Origin: Erysipelotrichaceae bacterium
GTDB taxonomy: Bacteria; Bacillota_I; Bacilli_A; Erysipelotrichales; Erysipelotrichaceae
Length of the DNA: 64,000 nt
Direction: 5' to 3'
Assembly (NCBI GenBank): GCA_017432895.1
Contig: JAFRIG010000017.1
Location: 1 to 64,000, forward strand
Made by a program: the position numbers and the translations under genes. Under the pieces are notes generated by a model, which was given only the letters and a program-made list of their open reading frames with translations, was not told the DNA's origin and made no database searches. Shown piece by piece: positions 44,138-51,990 of this stretch. Positions within the stretch are counted from its first letter, which is position 1; each line of letters starts with the position of its first letter.

Positions 44138-45052
44138 TTAAAAAGCTTTGGGGTCCAGCAGTTCACCAGCCTTGGAGATGATGATCTTGGCACTGGAAGC
44201 TCTGTCATCAAGTTCTTCCTGTTCGATCTCCAATACCATGGTCGTGAAAGCCGAATCGGTCTTGCCATCTCTGGCTCTTAAACGGCGATGTTCCCTGGTC
44301 TCTTCCGGTGTTGAATTTAACAGAACCGGAATATCGATACCCTCAAGGGCCTTGTTGCCGCCATGGGTCCATTCCACCAGTAAAACGTTTATCTCACTGA
44401 AATCAACTTCATCGTACCAGCGTTCATCTTCGCTTCGACCCATCCGCTTGAGATAGATCTTATCTTTGCCTTCCTTGAAAGCCTTCAGGATGGCATTTAT
44501 TTCTTCGTAATTCTGTTCCTTGTCCGTACCAAGGTATTCCTTCAAAGCTTTACGGCCATAAAGCTGATAGGCCTTGAGCCAGGGATACTCATCGGTCTTC
44601 TTAGGATCAGGATCGCTTTCCTCAGCCCAAAGCTGATCGAGCTTTTCCTGGACTTCTTTGCCATATAAACCCTCTGCAAGCAGGCCTCTTAAACCGGCAG
44701 CCCTGAAGATGGAGAATCTTTCCGCATCGTTATAAAGCGGGATACGACGGGGATAGTTGTCACCGGAAAGCACATAGGCTCCGATGCCGCTTTCCTGCAG
44801 GTAGTAGGTCAATAAGGAAGCGATCTCGCTTTTGCCTACCCCGGAACCGCCAAAGACGGCCACAGCGACCTTTTCCTGGTCACATTTCAAGATCTCTTCC
44901 ACCAGTAAAGGGAAGATCTTTGAGGCCTTCAGTTCATGGTTCTCATCGATCTTGATCTTGTCCCCCGGCATATCGCCATGAGGCATATCCTCCCTTAAAG
45001 CGGGAGCCTTCCAGTTTTCAAGATCGATCTTATTCAGTTTCTCTTTTAACAT
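44138..45052 (-). CDS. P-loop kinase of unknown substrate
   Basis: A 304-residue P-loop protein in the uridine-kinase/phosphoribulokinase style. Walker A VFGGSGVGKSEIASLL lies near residue 63, and GAYVLSGDNYPRRIPLYNDA near 88 holds the DxxxR type substrate-binding loop. LLVEWTHGGNKALEG near 220 is the second core strand, and HRRLRARDGKTDSAFTT near 250 looks like an arginine-rich lid. D-glycerate 3-kinase of plants and some bacteria belongs to the same superfamily. Beside a GH13_18 phosphorylase this kinase could phosphorylate the released acceptor. Overlap with the CE2 gene is seven bases. Confidence 0.75.
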   Translation of the reverse strand: MLKEKLNKIDLENWKAPALREDMPHGDMPGDKIKIDENHELKASKIFPLLVEEILKCDQEKVAVAVFGGSGVGKSEIASLLTYYLQESGIGAYVLSGDNYPRRIPLYNDAERFSIFRAAGLRGLLAEGLYGKEVQEKLDQLWAEESDPDPKKTDEYPWLKAYQLYGRKALKEYLGTDKEQNYEEINAILKAFKEGKDKIYLKRMGRSEDERWYDEVDFSEINVLLVEWTHGGNKALEGIDIPVLLNSTPEETREHRRLRARDGKTDSAFTTMVLEIEQEELDDRASSAKIIISKAGELLDPKAF

Positions 45053-46143
45053 AGTTCTTCTCCTAAGACGTATTTGCGGATATAACCGGCCAGTTCACCA
45101 CCCATCCTCAGATGCGTCTTGGCGGAAGGATGTCCGGCGGCGCCATAGCCTTCGGTCATGACATTGATCGGAATATAAGCGAAGCAGCACAGCTTCTCAT
45201 CGCCCGTCTCTTCCTTAATCTCTTTGACGACATCTTTGATGATGTGATAGACGTAGTGTTCCATCGGGCCCATCGTACAACAGATAAAAGTATCCGGACC
45301 GTTGGCCTTTCTGACCATCTTCACGAATTCCTTATAACGTTTGTGGAACCATTTCAGCATCGGATCGACATCCTTGAAATCGCGGTAGAAACGGATCGGT
45401 GTCGTATCATTGGTGCCGAGGTTGATCACGACGATATCGTTGTGATTGCTTTCAAAATCCCATTCGACGTTCTCTTTGCCGTATTTGAGGGCATAGAGCT
45501 CATCCCGTTTGGTATAGATATCTTCCATTGCATGCATCGGGAACAGCGGATGTTCCGGCTTGGTGGCGGCGATACCCGATTCACAGATCATCGAAAGATC
45601 ATAGCCCAGCTCTCTGGCCGCCAAAGCTCCATAGGTCATCCAGCCGTTTTCTTCACTGGTCTTGAATTCAAAAGCGTTGTTGGGGGCTTCGTTGCCGAAA
45701 CCGCAGGTGATGGAATCGCCGATGATCTCCATGTGTTTCTTTGCTTCCGTCGCCTTATAAAACTGTCCATCCGTTTCCAGTTCAACAATAGCCAGCTTGC
45801 CTCTGGCATTCTCGGAAACCTTCACGATCCTGAGTTCCAGCTCTTCTTCTTTTTCGCTCTCCCACAGGGTCAGAGTCTCATTATTCTCTTTGCATTCATG
45901 GCGATAGAAAAGTTCATCCCCCTTCGCGCAACCGATGCAGGGCCAGTCGGCCGGTGGCGTCGGCATGCCGGGCATACCCGGGATCTGATCACTGTCCGCC
46001 AGGATCTTCACTTTCAGATAAGTTCCCTTGACGCCGATGCTGAGACCGCTTAAGCTCCAGTTGCAAAAAAGAGCTTCCTTTTCCTCATCATAGACCGTTC
46101 TGCCATGCAGTGCCAGCAGGGGTAATAATTCTTTGATCTTCAT
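45046..46143 (-). CDS. CE2-type carbohydrate O-deacetylase
   Basis: A two-domain esterase of 365 residues. The N-terminal 120 residues form a beta domain (LFCNWSLSGLSIGVKGTYLK near residue 26), the C-terminal part is SGNH: MEIIGDSITCGFGNE near 138 has the nucleophile Ser, INLGTNDTTP near 245 has the block III Asn, and AAGHPSAKTHLRMGGELA near 335 has the His. This is the CE2 layout, which removes O-acetyl groups, often at O-6, from sugars and oligosaccharides. Usual CE2 enzymes are secreted. This one has no signal peptide. It starts on the Nif3-like stop codon (TGATG). Confidence 0.88.
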   Translation of the reverse strand: MKIKELLPLLALHGRTVYDEEKEALFCNWSLSGLSIGVKGTYLKVKILADSDQIPGMPGMPTPPADWPCIGCAKGDELFYRHECKENNETLTLWESEKEEELELRIVKVSENARGKLAIVELETDGQFYKATEAKKHMEIIGDSITCGFGNEAPNNAFEFKTSEENGWMTYGALAARELGYDLSMICESGIAATKPEHPLFPMHAMEDIYTKRDELYALKYGKENVEWDFESNHNDIVVINLGTNDTTPIRFYRDFKDVDPMLKWFHKRYKEFVKMVRKANGPDTFICCTMGPMEHYVYHIIKDVVKEIKEETGDEKLCCFAYIPINVMTEGYGAAGHPSAKTHLRMGGELAGYIRKYVLGEELC

Positions 46144-47003
46144 CACTGTTCTCCTTTTACGATATATCGATACATATCACCGGATGGGACATAGGTCACC
46201 TCCGTCTTATTTTCCAGCAGTTCACTGAGCCATTCTTCCATGTATTTCATGCCCAGCTCTTCCCAGTTGAAATGGCCCAGATTGATGACGGCCTTGTTTT
46301 TGCCAAGTTCCATCGCATCACGCACATAGGTCAGTACTGTCCAGTCGATCACTTCACCCGGTATCAGGACATCGGCCTTCTTCTCCAGGACTTCGATCAC
46401 CTTGACCGAATACTCGCCCTTTGTACCATCAGGCTTCTTGTATTGCTGGGGATAGAGGTGGCCGACAAAAGCGATCTTTGAAACAACTGCATCCGGATCA
46501 CCGACGATGCGACAGCCGTTGAGGCCGATCTTATCGATGATGTACTCGCTAAGTTCCTTTACCGTTGTCGGATCGATCTGCACCAGATAGTGGCCATAGA
46601 GCACGCTGGGATCTGCTACCGACTTATCCAGCCAGCCCAGATATTTAAGGACACCCGTAAAGATCGCATCCGGACGATGGATATGCATATGATCGTGATC
46701 ACGCCAGACCACGATCTTATGTTCATCCAGCAGCCTTCTTTTCTCGTCATAGACGCTGTTTGCAAAATCTTCTTTCCAGCCATCCTCATCATCCGAAGTA
46801 TGGTTGGTCGGTTCATGAACGACGATCAGATTGGCCCCCAGTTCTATCGTTTTGCGAATAACTGAAATATTGGGAGCCAAAGCCGTGACTACCCCGCTGC
46901 ATTCCTGTTCGGGATCGCCGCACTTGTAGTCGTCGCAGCCTTTATAACCCTCCAGATATGGATGATAGGCCAGGATCTTTTCTACTACTTCTTTAATTTT
47001 CAT
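46143..47003 (-). CDS. Nif3-like dinuclear metal protein (DUF34/NIF3 family)
   Basis: A 286-residue member of the Nif3/YbgI family, here inside a sugar operon. Metal-ligand motifs are visible: LGANLIVVHEPTNH near residue 55, WRDHDHMHIHRPDAI near 100, and INLGHFNWEELGMKYM near 245. The functions proposed for the family (GTP cyclohydrolase type 2, metallochaperone, general phosphatase or amidase) are unsettled. The HDHMHIH cluster is richer in His than usual Nif3 sequences. It sits between CE2 and the sialate esterase gene, with close spacing on both sides, so it may be a pathway-specific hydrolase rather than the housekeeping copy. Confidence 0.8.
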   Translation of the reverse strand: MKIKEVVEKILAYHPYLEGYKGCDDYKCGDPEQECSGVVTALAPNISVIRKTIELGANLIVVHEPTNHTSDDEDGWKEDFANSVYDEKRRLLDEHKIVVWRDHDHMHIHRPDAIFTGVLKYLGWLDKSVADPSVLYGHYLVQIDPTTVKELSEYIIDKIGLNGCRIVGDPDAVVSKIAFVGHLYPQQYKKPDGTKGEYSVKVIEVLEKKADVLIPGEVIDWTVLTYVRDAMELGKNKAVINLGHFNWEELGMKYMEEWLSELLENKTEVTYVPSGDMYRYIVKGEQ

Positions 47004-47007
47004 TTTA

Positions 47008-48537
47008 TTAAACCTCGAATGTAAAACCGAAGACCGGATTTCCTTCCGAATTATACAAAGGATCTACACAGTAATTGCTTTCACAGAACTCTATTTTTAT
47101 TTTAGCTTTGGAAAGATCGCATTTGAGGATCAATCGATCTTTATTCAGCTCAGTTTCATAGTCCAATGTTTCCCCATCATGACTAAGTGAAAGATATTTC
47201 TTCAGATCGCCCTTTATTTCAAGGCCCTCAGCGGCATTCTCGAATATAACGATGATCCTGTCTTCGTCGCGATAAGCTTTTATGGCCTTAGGACAATCCG
47301 CAACCAGGTTTTCATCGCCATAGCTGTGTTTCATGACGATACGACCCAGTCTTTCACCTACCATCTTCTTATGGCGGGGATGGATATTGTATTCTTCTCC
47401 CGCATCCAGGATGCAGACGTCATAGACCTCAGCAAGACCTGAAGCCGCCTTGGCCTGCTGCTGTCTAATCAAAGGATACTTCTTGGCCGCCGTTGCCCCG
47501 ACGCCCCTGAAAGGAGCCAGTTCGATCTGATAAAACGGCATTTCTTCTTTCCAGAGTTTACGCCAGCTTTTGATCAGCGCCATCATCGTCGCATCGTAGA
47601 ACTCCGCCCAGTCTCTGGCGTCATCATCTTCCCCCTGATACCACAAAAAACCTTTGATGGCATAGGGTGCGACCTTGCACAACATGTTTTCATATAAGCC
47701 GGAAGGTCTGACGACCGATCTTGGTCCGGGATTGAATGGCGCATAATCGACCTTGGGCAGTTTGGAAGGATCGAAGTTCTTAAAGAATTCGCTCATATCC
47801 TCACCCATCATGAAACGCTCCGTAAACGCCAGCTGTTCAGCGCTCGGTTTGGGAGCCTTGACTTCGCTGGCCGCAAAATAGGAAGGCCAGTCAAGCTCTT
47901 TTAAAGCCTTTTCGTGCCAGTCCAGAATCGGCTTGACCCGCGGTTCGTTCGCCAGTTCTTCCTTGGAAGTCCAGGCTGCCGCCGGCGATCCGCCCCAGTT
48001 GCAGCTGATGATACCTACCGGCACCTTAAGCTTTTCCCTGAGCATCATGCCCATATAAGTAGGAACCGCCGCAAAATAGGAGCGGTCTTCTTCATTTATC
48101 CACTGTCTCCAGAAACCCGCCTGCGGGCAATCGTCCAGTTCCAGGAAACCCAGATAGGCGCTTTGCGGATAAGTGAAACAGCGAAGAAGTTCGTCACTTG
48201 CCAGCTTCTTGGTTTCCGGGAAGTCGATGTCGTACTTCATGAGGAATTCCATATTGGACTGACCACCGGCCAGCCAAACCTCACCGATCGCCACATCTTC
48301 AAAACGGATCTTCTCACCTGTGCGTCCGGAAACGATCTCCAGACTTGTCTTATCTAAAGCTTCTTTGGCTTCAAAAGTCACGGACCACAGACCATCTTCA
48401 GCCTTAGCGATTTCCGTTTTTCCAGCAAGGGTGACACTGACTTCATCACCTTCAACGCTGTTGCCCCAGATCCTGATCGGCTTTAGGCGCTGCAAGACCA
48501 TATGTTCGCCGAAGATCAGCGCGGGTCTTAGCTTCAT
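47008..48537 (-). CDS. Sialate O-acetylesterase-like SGNH hydrolase
   Basis: A 509-residue esterase of the SIAE type. The N-terminal beta domain carries IFGEHMVLQRLKPIRIWG and the catalytic core starts at VWLAGGQSNMEFLMKYD near residue 88 with the nucleophile Ser. LWYQGEDDDAR near 320 and the C-terminal IHPRHKKMVGERL near 415 complete the SGNH-like triad. Relatives remove 9-O-acetyl groups from sialic acid or acetyl groups from xylan. No sialic-acid catabolic genes (nanA, nanE, nanK) are in the window, so another acetylated sugar is more likely. Its ATG overlaps the stop of the upstream hydrolase. Confidence 0.9.
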   Translation of the reverse strand: MKLRPALIFGEHMVLQRLKPIRIWGNSVEGDEVSVTLAGKTEIAKAEDGLWSVTFEAKEALDKTSLEIVSGRTGEKIRFEDVAIGEVWLAGGQSNMEFLMKYDIDFPETKKLASDELLRCFTYPQSAYLGFLELDDCPQAGFWRQWINEEDRSYFAAVPTYMGMMLREKLKVPVGIISCNWGGSPAAAWTSKEELANEPRVKPILDWHEKALKELDWPSYFAASEVKAPKPSAEQLAFTERFMMGEDMSEFFKNFDPSKLPKVDYAPFNPGPRSVVRPSGLYENMLCKVAPYAIKGFLWYQGEDDDARDWAEFYDATMMALIKSWRKLWKEEMPFYQIELAPFRGVGATAAKKYPLIRQQQAKAASGLAEVYDVCILDAGEEYNIHPRHKKMVGERLGRIVMKHSYGDENLVADCPKAIKAYRDEDRIIVIFENAAEGLEIKGDLKKYLSLSHDGETLDYETELNKDRLILKCDLSKAKIKIEFCESNYCVDPLYNSEGNPVFGFTFEV

Positions 48538-49397
48538 TAGAGTATCCTTCCTTCGACGTCCTTAAAGAAACGGTCGCAGTCCCGGGCTGCCAGTTCCGGC
48601 ATCTCATCGGCACCGCCGTGACCCAGGTGCTGATACATCAGGTATTGGGCACCGGGTATTGCCTTGGCACATTCCAAAGCCGCTTCCGGAGTCGCTAAAG
48701 GATCAAGTCCTCCTTCCCAGATCATGACCGGGAAGTTTATTTCGTGTAATCTTTCCAGCAGTTCTTCCTGCGATTTGGCGTTGCAGCCGGTCATATCTCC
48801 CAGCATCGGCAAAGCGAATTCTTCTTTCTTGCGGTGCATCAGGATATCGAGGTGTTCCTCGAAGTTGGCCTGTCTTCTCGCCAGACGCTCAGGATTTTCT
48901 GTCGGCCAGGTCTCGATCCAGGCCGTCTTGCGTAGCTGTTCCTCGTTGCCGACAAAGAATTCCGCCTGATCTCTCATCTTGGCCAAAGGAGCCGGCAGAT
49001 CGCGTCTTTCATGGTATTGCGTGATGCCATCGACACAGACGTAGGCTCTTAACAGTTCCGGTCTGTGGAAGGCGATATACCAGGCCGCCCAGTTGCCGTG
49101 GGAAATGCCCGTATAGTAGAAAGACGGGATGTTCATGACTTCCGCGAAATTGATCAGGTCTTCGCCCCAGATCTGCGCATAATCGCGTAAGGTATCGTCG
49201 AAGATATGTTCCGATTCACCATATCCGCGCATATAGACTAAAAAGCAGTGATAATCATAAGGCGGCTGACCAAGCATAGCCATGTGGCTGTCTTTAAAGA
49301 AAAAGTTCTGGGTCGACAAAAGATATTTGTCACCGCTGCCATATTCCCGATAGGCCAGTTTTACACCTTTTACATCTACAGTCTTGATCTCGTGCAT
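48537..49397 (-). CDS. Alpha/beta hydrolase, first gene of the minus-strand esterase operon
   Basis: A 286-residue canonical alpha/beta hydrolase. MRGYGESEHIFDDTLRDYAQ near residue 53 is the typical loop after the oxyanion strand, FYYTGISHGNWAAWYIAFHR near 92 holds the nucleophile Ser in a G-x-S-x-G-x-like elbow, PVMIWEGGLDPLATPEAALE near 225 gives the acid Asp, and YQHLGHGGADEMPE near 258 the His. The substrate is unknown. It leads a run of seven same-strand genes down to 40759. A perfect palindrome lies upstream, and an AAGAAGG site precedes the ATG. Confidence 0.87.
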   Translation of the reverse strand: MHEIKTVDVKGVKLAYREYGSGDKYLLSTQNFFFKDSHMAMLGQPPYDYHCFLVYMRGYGESEHIFDDTLRDYAQIWGEDLINFAEVMNIPSFYYTGISHGNWAAWYIAFHRPELLRAYVCVDGITQYHERRDLPAPLAKMRDQAEFFVGNEEQLRKTAWIETWPTENPERLARRQANFEEHLDILMHRKKEEFALPMLGDMTGCNAKSQEELLERLHEINFPVMIWEGGLDPLATPEAALECAKAIPGAQYLMYQHLGHGGADEMPELAARDCDRFFKDVEGRIL

Positions 49398-49421
49398 TGT
49401 TAAAAACCTTCTTTCGGATTC

Positions 49422-49438
49422 AGGATAACAGTTATCCT
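49422..49438. promoter_or_regulatory. Perfect 17-bp palindrome before the esterase operon
   Basis: AGGATAAC (49422-49429) and GTTATCCT (49431-49438) are exact inverted repeats around one central base. The site lies 25 bases before the hydrolase ATG, so it would sit just downstream of the promoter, a common place for a repressor of the LacI or GntR type. No gene for such a repressor lies in the block. Confidence 0.6.
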
Positions 49439-49565
49439 AAAATCAAAAAATCAAAATAAACGCTTTGATTTTCGATTTTCTCTTCTGTTATTCCTTATTT
49501 GAAAAACGAAGATATTTTTTCAAAAGGAATACGCTTAAGGATTTGAAATAATATAGTCGAAATAC

Positions 49566-49716
49566 TGCGCTCCACACTTACAGCGGTAAAGAAAAGGAGG
49601 AAAGCCGTGGCTCGCGGGTCAGCATAGTGGAGACATGCTGAGAAAGTCTTTGATCCTTAGTGTCGGTCAAAGATGAGGCGGAGCGGCGAAGGCCAAACCG
49701 TCAGAGCAATCATTCA
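49566..49716 (+). ncRNA. Structured 5' leader of the MsmX-type gene, unknown class
   Basis: The 319 bases between 49397 and 49717 hold the divergent promoters and, from about 49566, a leader with clear pairing. An outer stem pairs CGCTCC (49568-49573) with GGAGCG (49680-49685). Inside are two perfect seven-base hairpins: TCAGCAT/ATGCTGA (49619-49625 with 49635-49641) and TCTTTGA/TCAAAGA (49647-49653 with 49667-49673). AAGGAGG at 49594-49600 precedes a six-codon GTG frame (49607-49627) that stops inside the first hairpin. The conserved core sequences of the riboswitches I know (cobalamin, SAM, lysine, glycine, c-di-AMP, T-box) are absent. Confidence 0.45.
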
Positions 49717-50922
49717 ATGTCCAGTATTACTTTAAAAAACATCAAGAAGATCTATCCGATCACTGATGAAGAGATCAGATCGAATCGGAAAGCCGCCAAG
49801 AGAAAGAAAGCTGAAGAAGCACCACCCGAGGAAGGTTTCAGACCAAATCTGCAGATCACCGATGAAGGTGTCGTTGCCGTTCAGGAATTCTCTTTGGACA
49901 TCAAAGACAAGGAATTCATCGTTTTAGTCGGTCCTTCCGGCTGTGGCAAGTCCACGACCTTAAGAATGATTGCGGGTCTGGAAGAGATCACCAGCGGTGA
50001 ACTTTATATCGGTGATGTCTTATCAAACGTTATCGCTCCGCGTGATCGGAATATCGCGATGGTCTTCCAGAACTATTCGCTGTATCCCCACATGACGGTC
50101 TATGAAAACATGGCCTTCTCACTCAAACTGGCCAAGATGCCTAAAGAAGAGATCGACAAGAAGGTCAAGGAAGCCGCCAAGACTTTAGAGATCACCGAGA
50201 TCCTCGATCGTCTGCCCAAAGCCCTTTCCGGTGGTCAGAGACAGCGTGTCGCCATCGGCCGTGCCATCGTCAGACAGCCGCAGGTCATCCTGATGGACGA
50301 ACCGTTATCCAACCTGGATGCCAAACTGCGTGGCCAGATGCGTTCGGAGATCATCCGTCTGCGTCAGAAGATCGATACGACCTTCGTCTACGTCACCCAC
50401 GACCAGGTCGAAGCCATGACTTTAGGCGACAGGATCGTCGTCATGCGTGACGGCTTCATCCAGCAGGTCGGTACGCCGCAGGAAGTCTTCAACCATCCGG
50501 AGAATGTCTTCGTTGCCGGCTTCATCGGCACTCCGCAGATCAACTTCTTCCACAATGTCCCGCTCACCAAGAGAGATGGCGATTACTACATCACCATCCA
50601 GGGCAGACACATCAAACTTGATGAGAAACATCAGAAAGTATTGAAAGAAAACGATCAGCCGGAGATCAACACCATCGTCGGTGTCAGACCCGTCCACATC
50701 GAAAAGAGTGACGACGGCTTCGTCGGCATGATCGAAGTATCCGAAATGATGGGCTCCGAAGTACACTTACACATCAATCTCAACGGCGATGACATCGTAG
50801 CCGTCATTCCGACTGCCAACCTCGACCTGGATACGGTCGCCTTAGGCAAGGAATTCACCTTCAATTTCAATCCTAGTCTCCTGCATATCTTTGATGCCGA
50901 GAGTGAAAAGAACCTGATCTAA
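49717..50922 (+). CDS. MsmX/UgpC-type multi-sugar ABC transporter ATPase
   Basis: A 401-residue ATPase that probably energises several sugar importers of the cell. Walker [18 protein letters not shown] lies near residue 74, [16 protein letters not shown] near 170, Walker [15 protein letters not shown] near 192, and [14 protein letters not shown] near 226. The C-terminal domain is MalK-like. An insertion of about 35 residues, rich in Lys and Glu, follows the first strand. ATG 49717 has no ribosome site directly before it, which is unusual here, and an in-frame GTG at 49660 also lacks one. The leader structure may control translation. Confidence 0.93.
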   Translation: MSSITLKNIKKIYPITDEEIRSNRKAAKRKKAEEAPPEEGFRPNLQITDEGVVAVQEFSLDIKDKEFIVLVGPSGCGKSTTLRMIAGLEEITSGELYIGDVLSNVIAPRDRNIAMVFQNYSLYPHMTVYENMAFSLKLAKMPKEEIDKKVKEAAKTLEITEILDRLPKALSGGQRQRVAIGRAIVRQPQVILMDEPLSNLDAKLRGQMRSEIIRLRQKIDTTFVYVTHDQVEAMTLGDRIVVMRDGFIQQVGTPQEVFNHPENVFVAGFIGTPQINFFHNVPLTKRDGDYYITIQGRHIKLDEKHQKVLKENDQPEINTIVGVRPVHIEKSDDGFVGMIEVSEMMGSEVHLHINLNGDDIVAVIPTANLDLDTVALGKEFTFNFNPSLLHIFDAESEKNLI

Positions 50923-50934
50923 GATGATATGAAA

Positions 50935-50966
50935 GCCCATACCCAGACAGGTATGGGCCTTTATTA
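50935..50966 (+). terminator. Terminator after the MsmX-type gene
   Basis: GCCCATACC (50935-50943) and GGTATGGGC (50950-50958) form a perfect nine-base stem with loop CAGACA, then CTTTATTAT. The T tract is broken, so readthrough into the next gene 12 bases later is possible. Confidence 0.8.
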
Positions 50967-50977
50967 TCGGAGGCAAT

Positions 50978-51940
50978 ATGTATCAGAACAATTACAGTGA
51001 ACTTAAAAAAGTCGTCGAAGAAGATGCGGTCATCATCAATGTATCTGAGCACCGCAAACCCGACGGCACGATGGATATCGAAAAAAACCTGAACACCTGG
51101 AACAAGGCGGTGGAACGTTTCGAGATCATCCCCTTGTGGCCGATAGGCAAAACGCCAAACTTCGACGATCGAGCTCCTTTACAGATCGAACCGAATCTGA
51201 TCTTCGTTCCGGCCCAAAACAGAAACGATAAGACCGGTACCATCATCGTCGCCTGCGGCGGAGGCTTCTCCACCAGAACGGGTTGCGAAGGTTTCAACGT
51301 CGCCAAATACTTTGCGGATGCCGGCTTCAACACCGCCATCCTGACTTATCGCTTACAGCCCTATGGCCGCAAGGATGCCCTGGATGACATGCAAAGAGCC
51401 ATCAGGACCATCAGGTACAGAAAAGATGAACTCAACGTATCCGACAAGGTCATCTGCATGGGCTTCTCCGCCGGAGGCATGCTGTCGGGGAATGCTGCGA
51501 CGCACTTCGATCAGGGTGATGAAAATAGTGAAGATCCGATCGAAAGGATGTCCTGCCGACCCGATGGAGCGGTGCTTGGCTATGGCGCTTTCGCCTTTGC
51601 CGGACTGCCCGGAGGCTTCTTCGTCGATCCCTTCTCAGATACGATCAGAAACCCCTTCTTTGCCAACAAAGAAGAACTGATCTACTATTCCCCGGAAGTA
51701 AATATTTCCAGGCAGACTCCGCCTTTCTTCATCTGGCAGACCAACAGCGACGACCCGCGCAACTCCTTCACTTTAGGACAGGCGCTTACCGCCATGGGCA
51801 TCCCCTTCGAGATGCACCTGTTCCCGGAAGGTGTCCACGGTCTGGCTCTGGCCGACGGTCACAACGACCTGGCCATGGATCTGCCACACGTCCACAAGTG
51901 GGCATCATTATGTGTTGAATGGCTCGAAAAGATTCTTTAG
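50978..51940 (+). CDS. Alpha/beta hydrolase, acetylxylan-esterase-like
   Basis: A 320-residue esterase of the BD-FAE/lipase-like type. TGTIIVACGGGFSTRTGCEG near residue 86 replaces the HGGG oxyanion motif by ACGGGF, DMQRAIRTIRYRKDELNV near 140 is a family helix, KVICMGFSAGGMLSGNAATH near 163 carries the nucleophile Ser, and PEGVHGLALADG near 290 carries the His. Relatives deacetylate xylan or remove acyl groups from sugars. No signal peptide. A CGGAGG site precedes the ATG. It closes the plus-strand side of the esterase block and shares a bidirectional terminator with the next gene. Confidence 0.87.
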   Translation: MYQNNYSELKKVVEEDAVIINVSEHRKPDGTMDIEKNLNTWNKAVERFEIIPLWPIGKTPNFDDRAPLQIEPNLIFVPAQNRNDKTGTIIVACGGGFSTRTGCEGFNVAKYFADAGFNTAILTYRLQPYGRKDALDDMQRAIRTIRYRKDELNVSDKVICMGFSAGGMLSGNAATHFDQGDENSEDPIERMSCRPDGAVLGYGAFAFAGLPGGFFVDPFSDTIRNPFFANKEELIYYSPEVNISRQTPPFFIWQTNSDDPRNSFTLGQALTAMGIPFEMHLFPEGVHGLALADGHNDLAMDLPHVHKWASLCVEWLEKIL

Positions 51941-51958
51941 AGCTTTCCCTTTCTTATT

Positions 51959-51990
51959 AAAACGCGTTCTCAACTGAACGCGTTTTAATT
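51959..51990. terminator. Bidirectional terminator
   Basis: AAAACGCGTTC (51959-51969) and GAACGCGTTTT (51976-51986) form a perfect 11-base stem with flanking A and T tracts on both strands. It separates the plus-strand hydrolase from the convergent hypothetical gene. Confidence 0.92.

Noticed and set aside
47008-48537. A sialic acid utilisation locus, from the sialate O-acetylesterase type protein.
   Set aside because: No sialidase, nanA, nanE, nanK or sialic acid transporter is present. The family also deacetylates other sugars.
49607-49627. Six-codon GTG frame before the MsmX-type gene as a real gene.
   Set aside because: Too short to call as a protein gene. It is kept only as part of the leader-RNA hypothesis because of the strong ribosome site.
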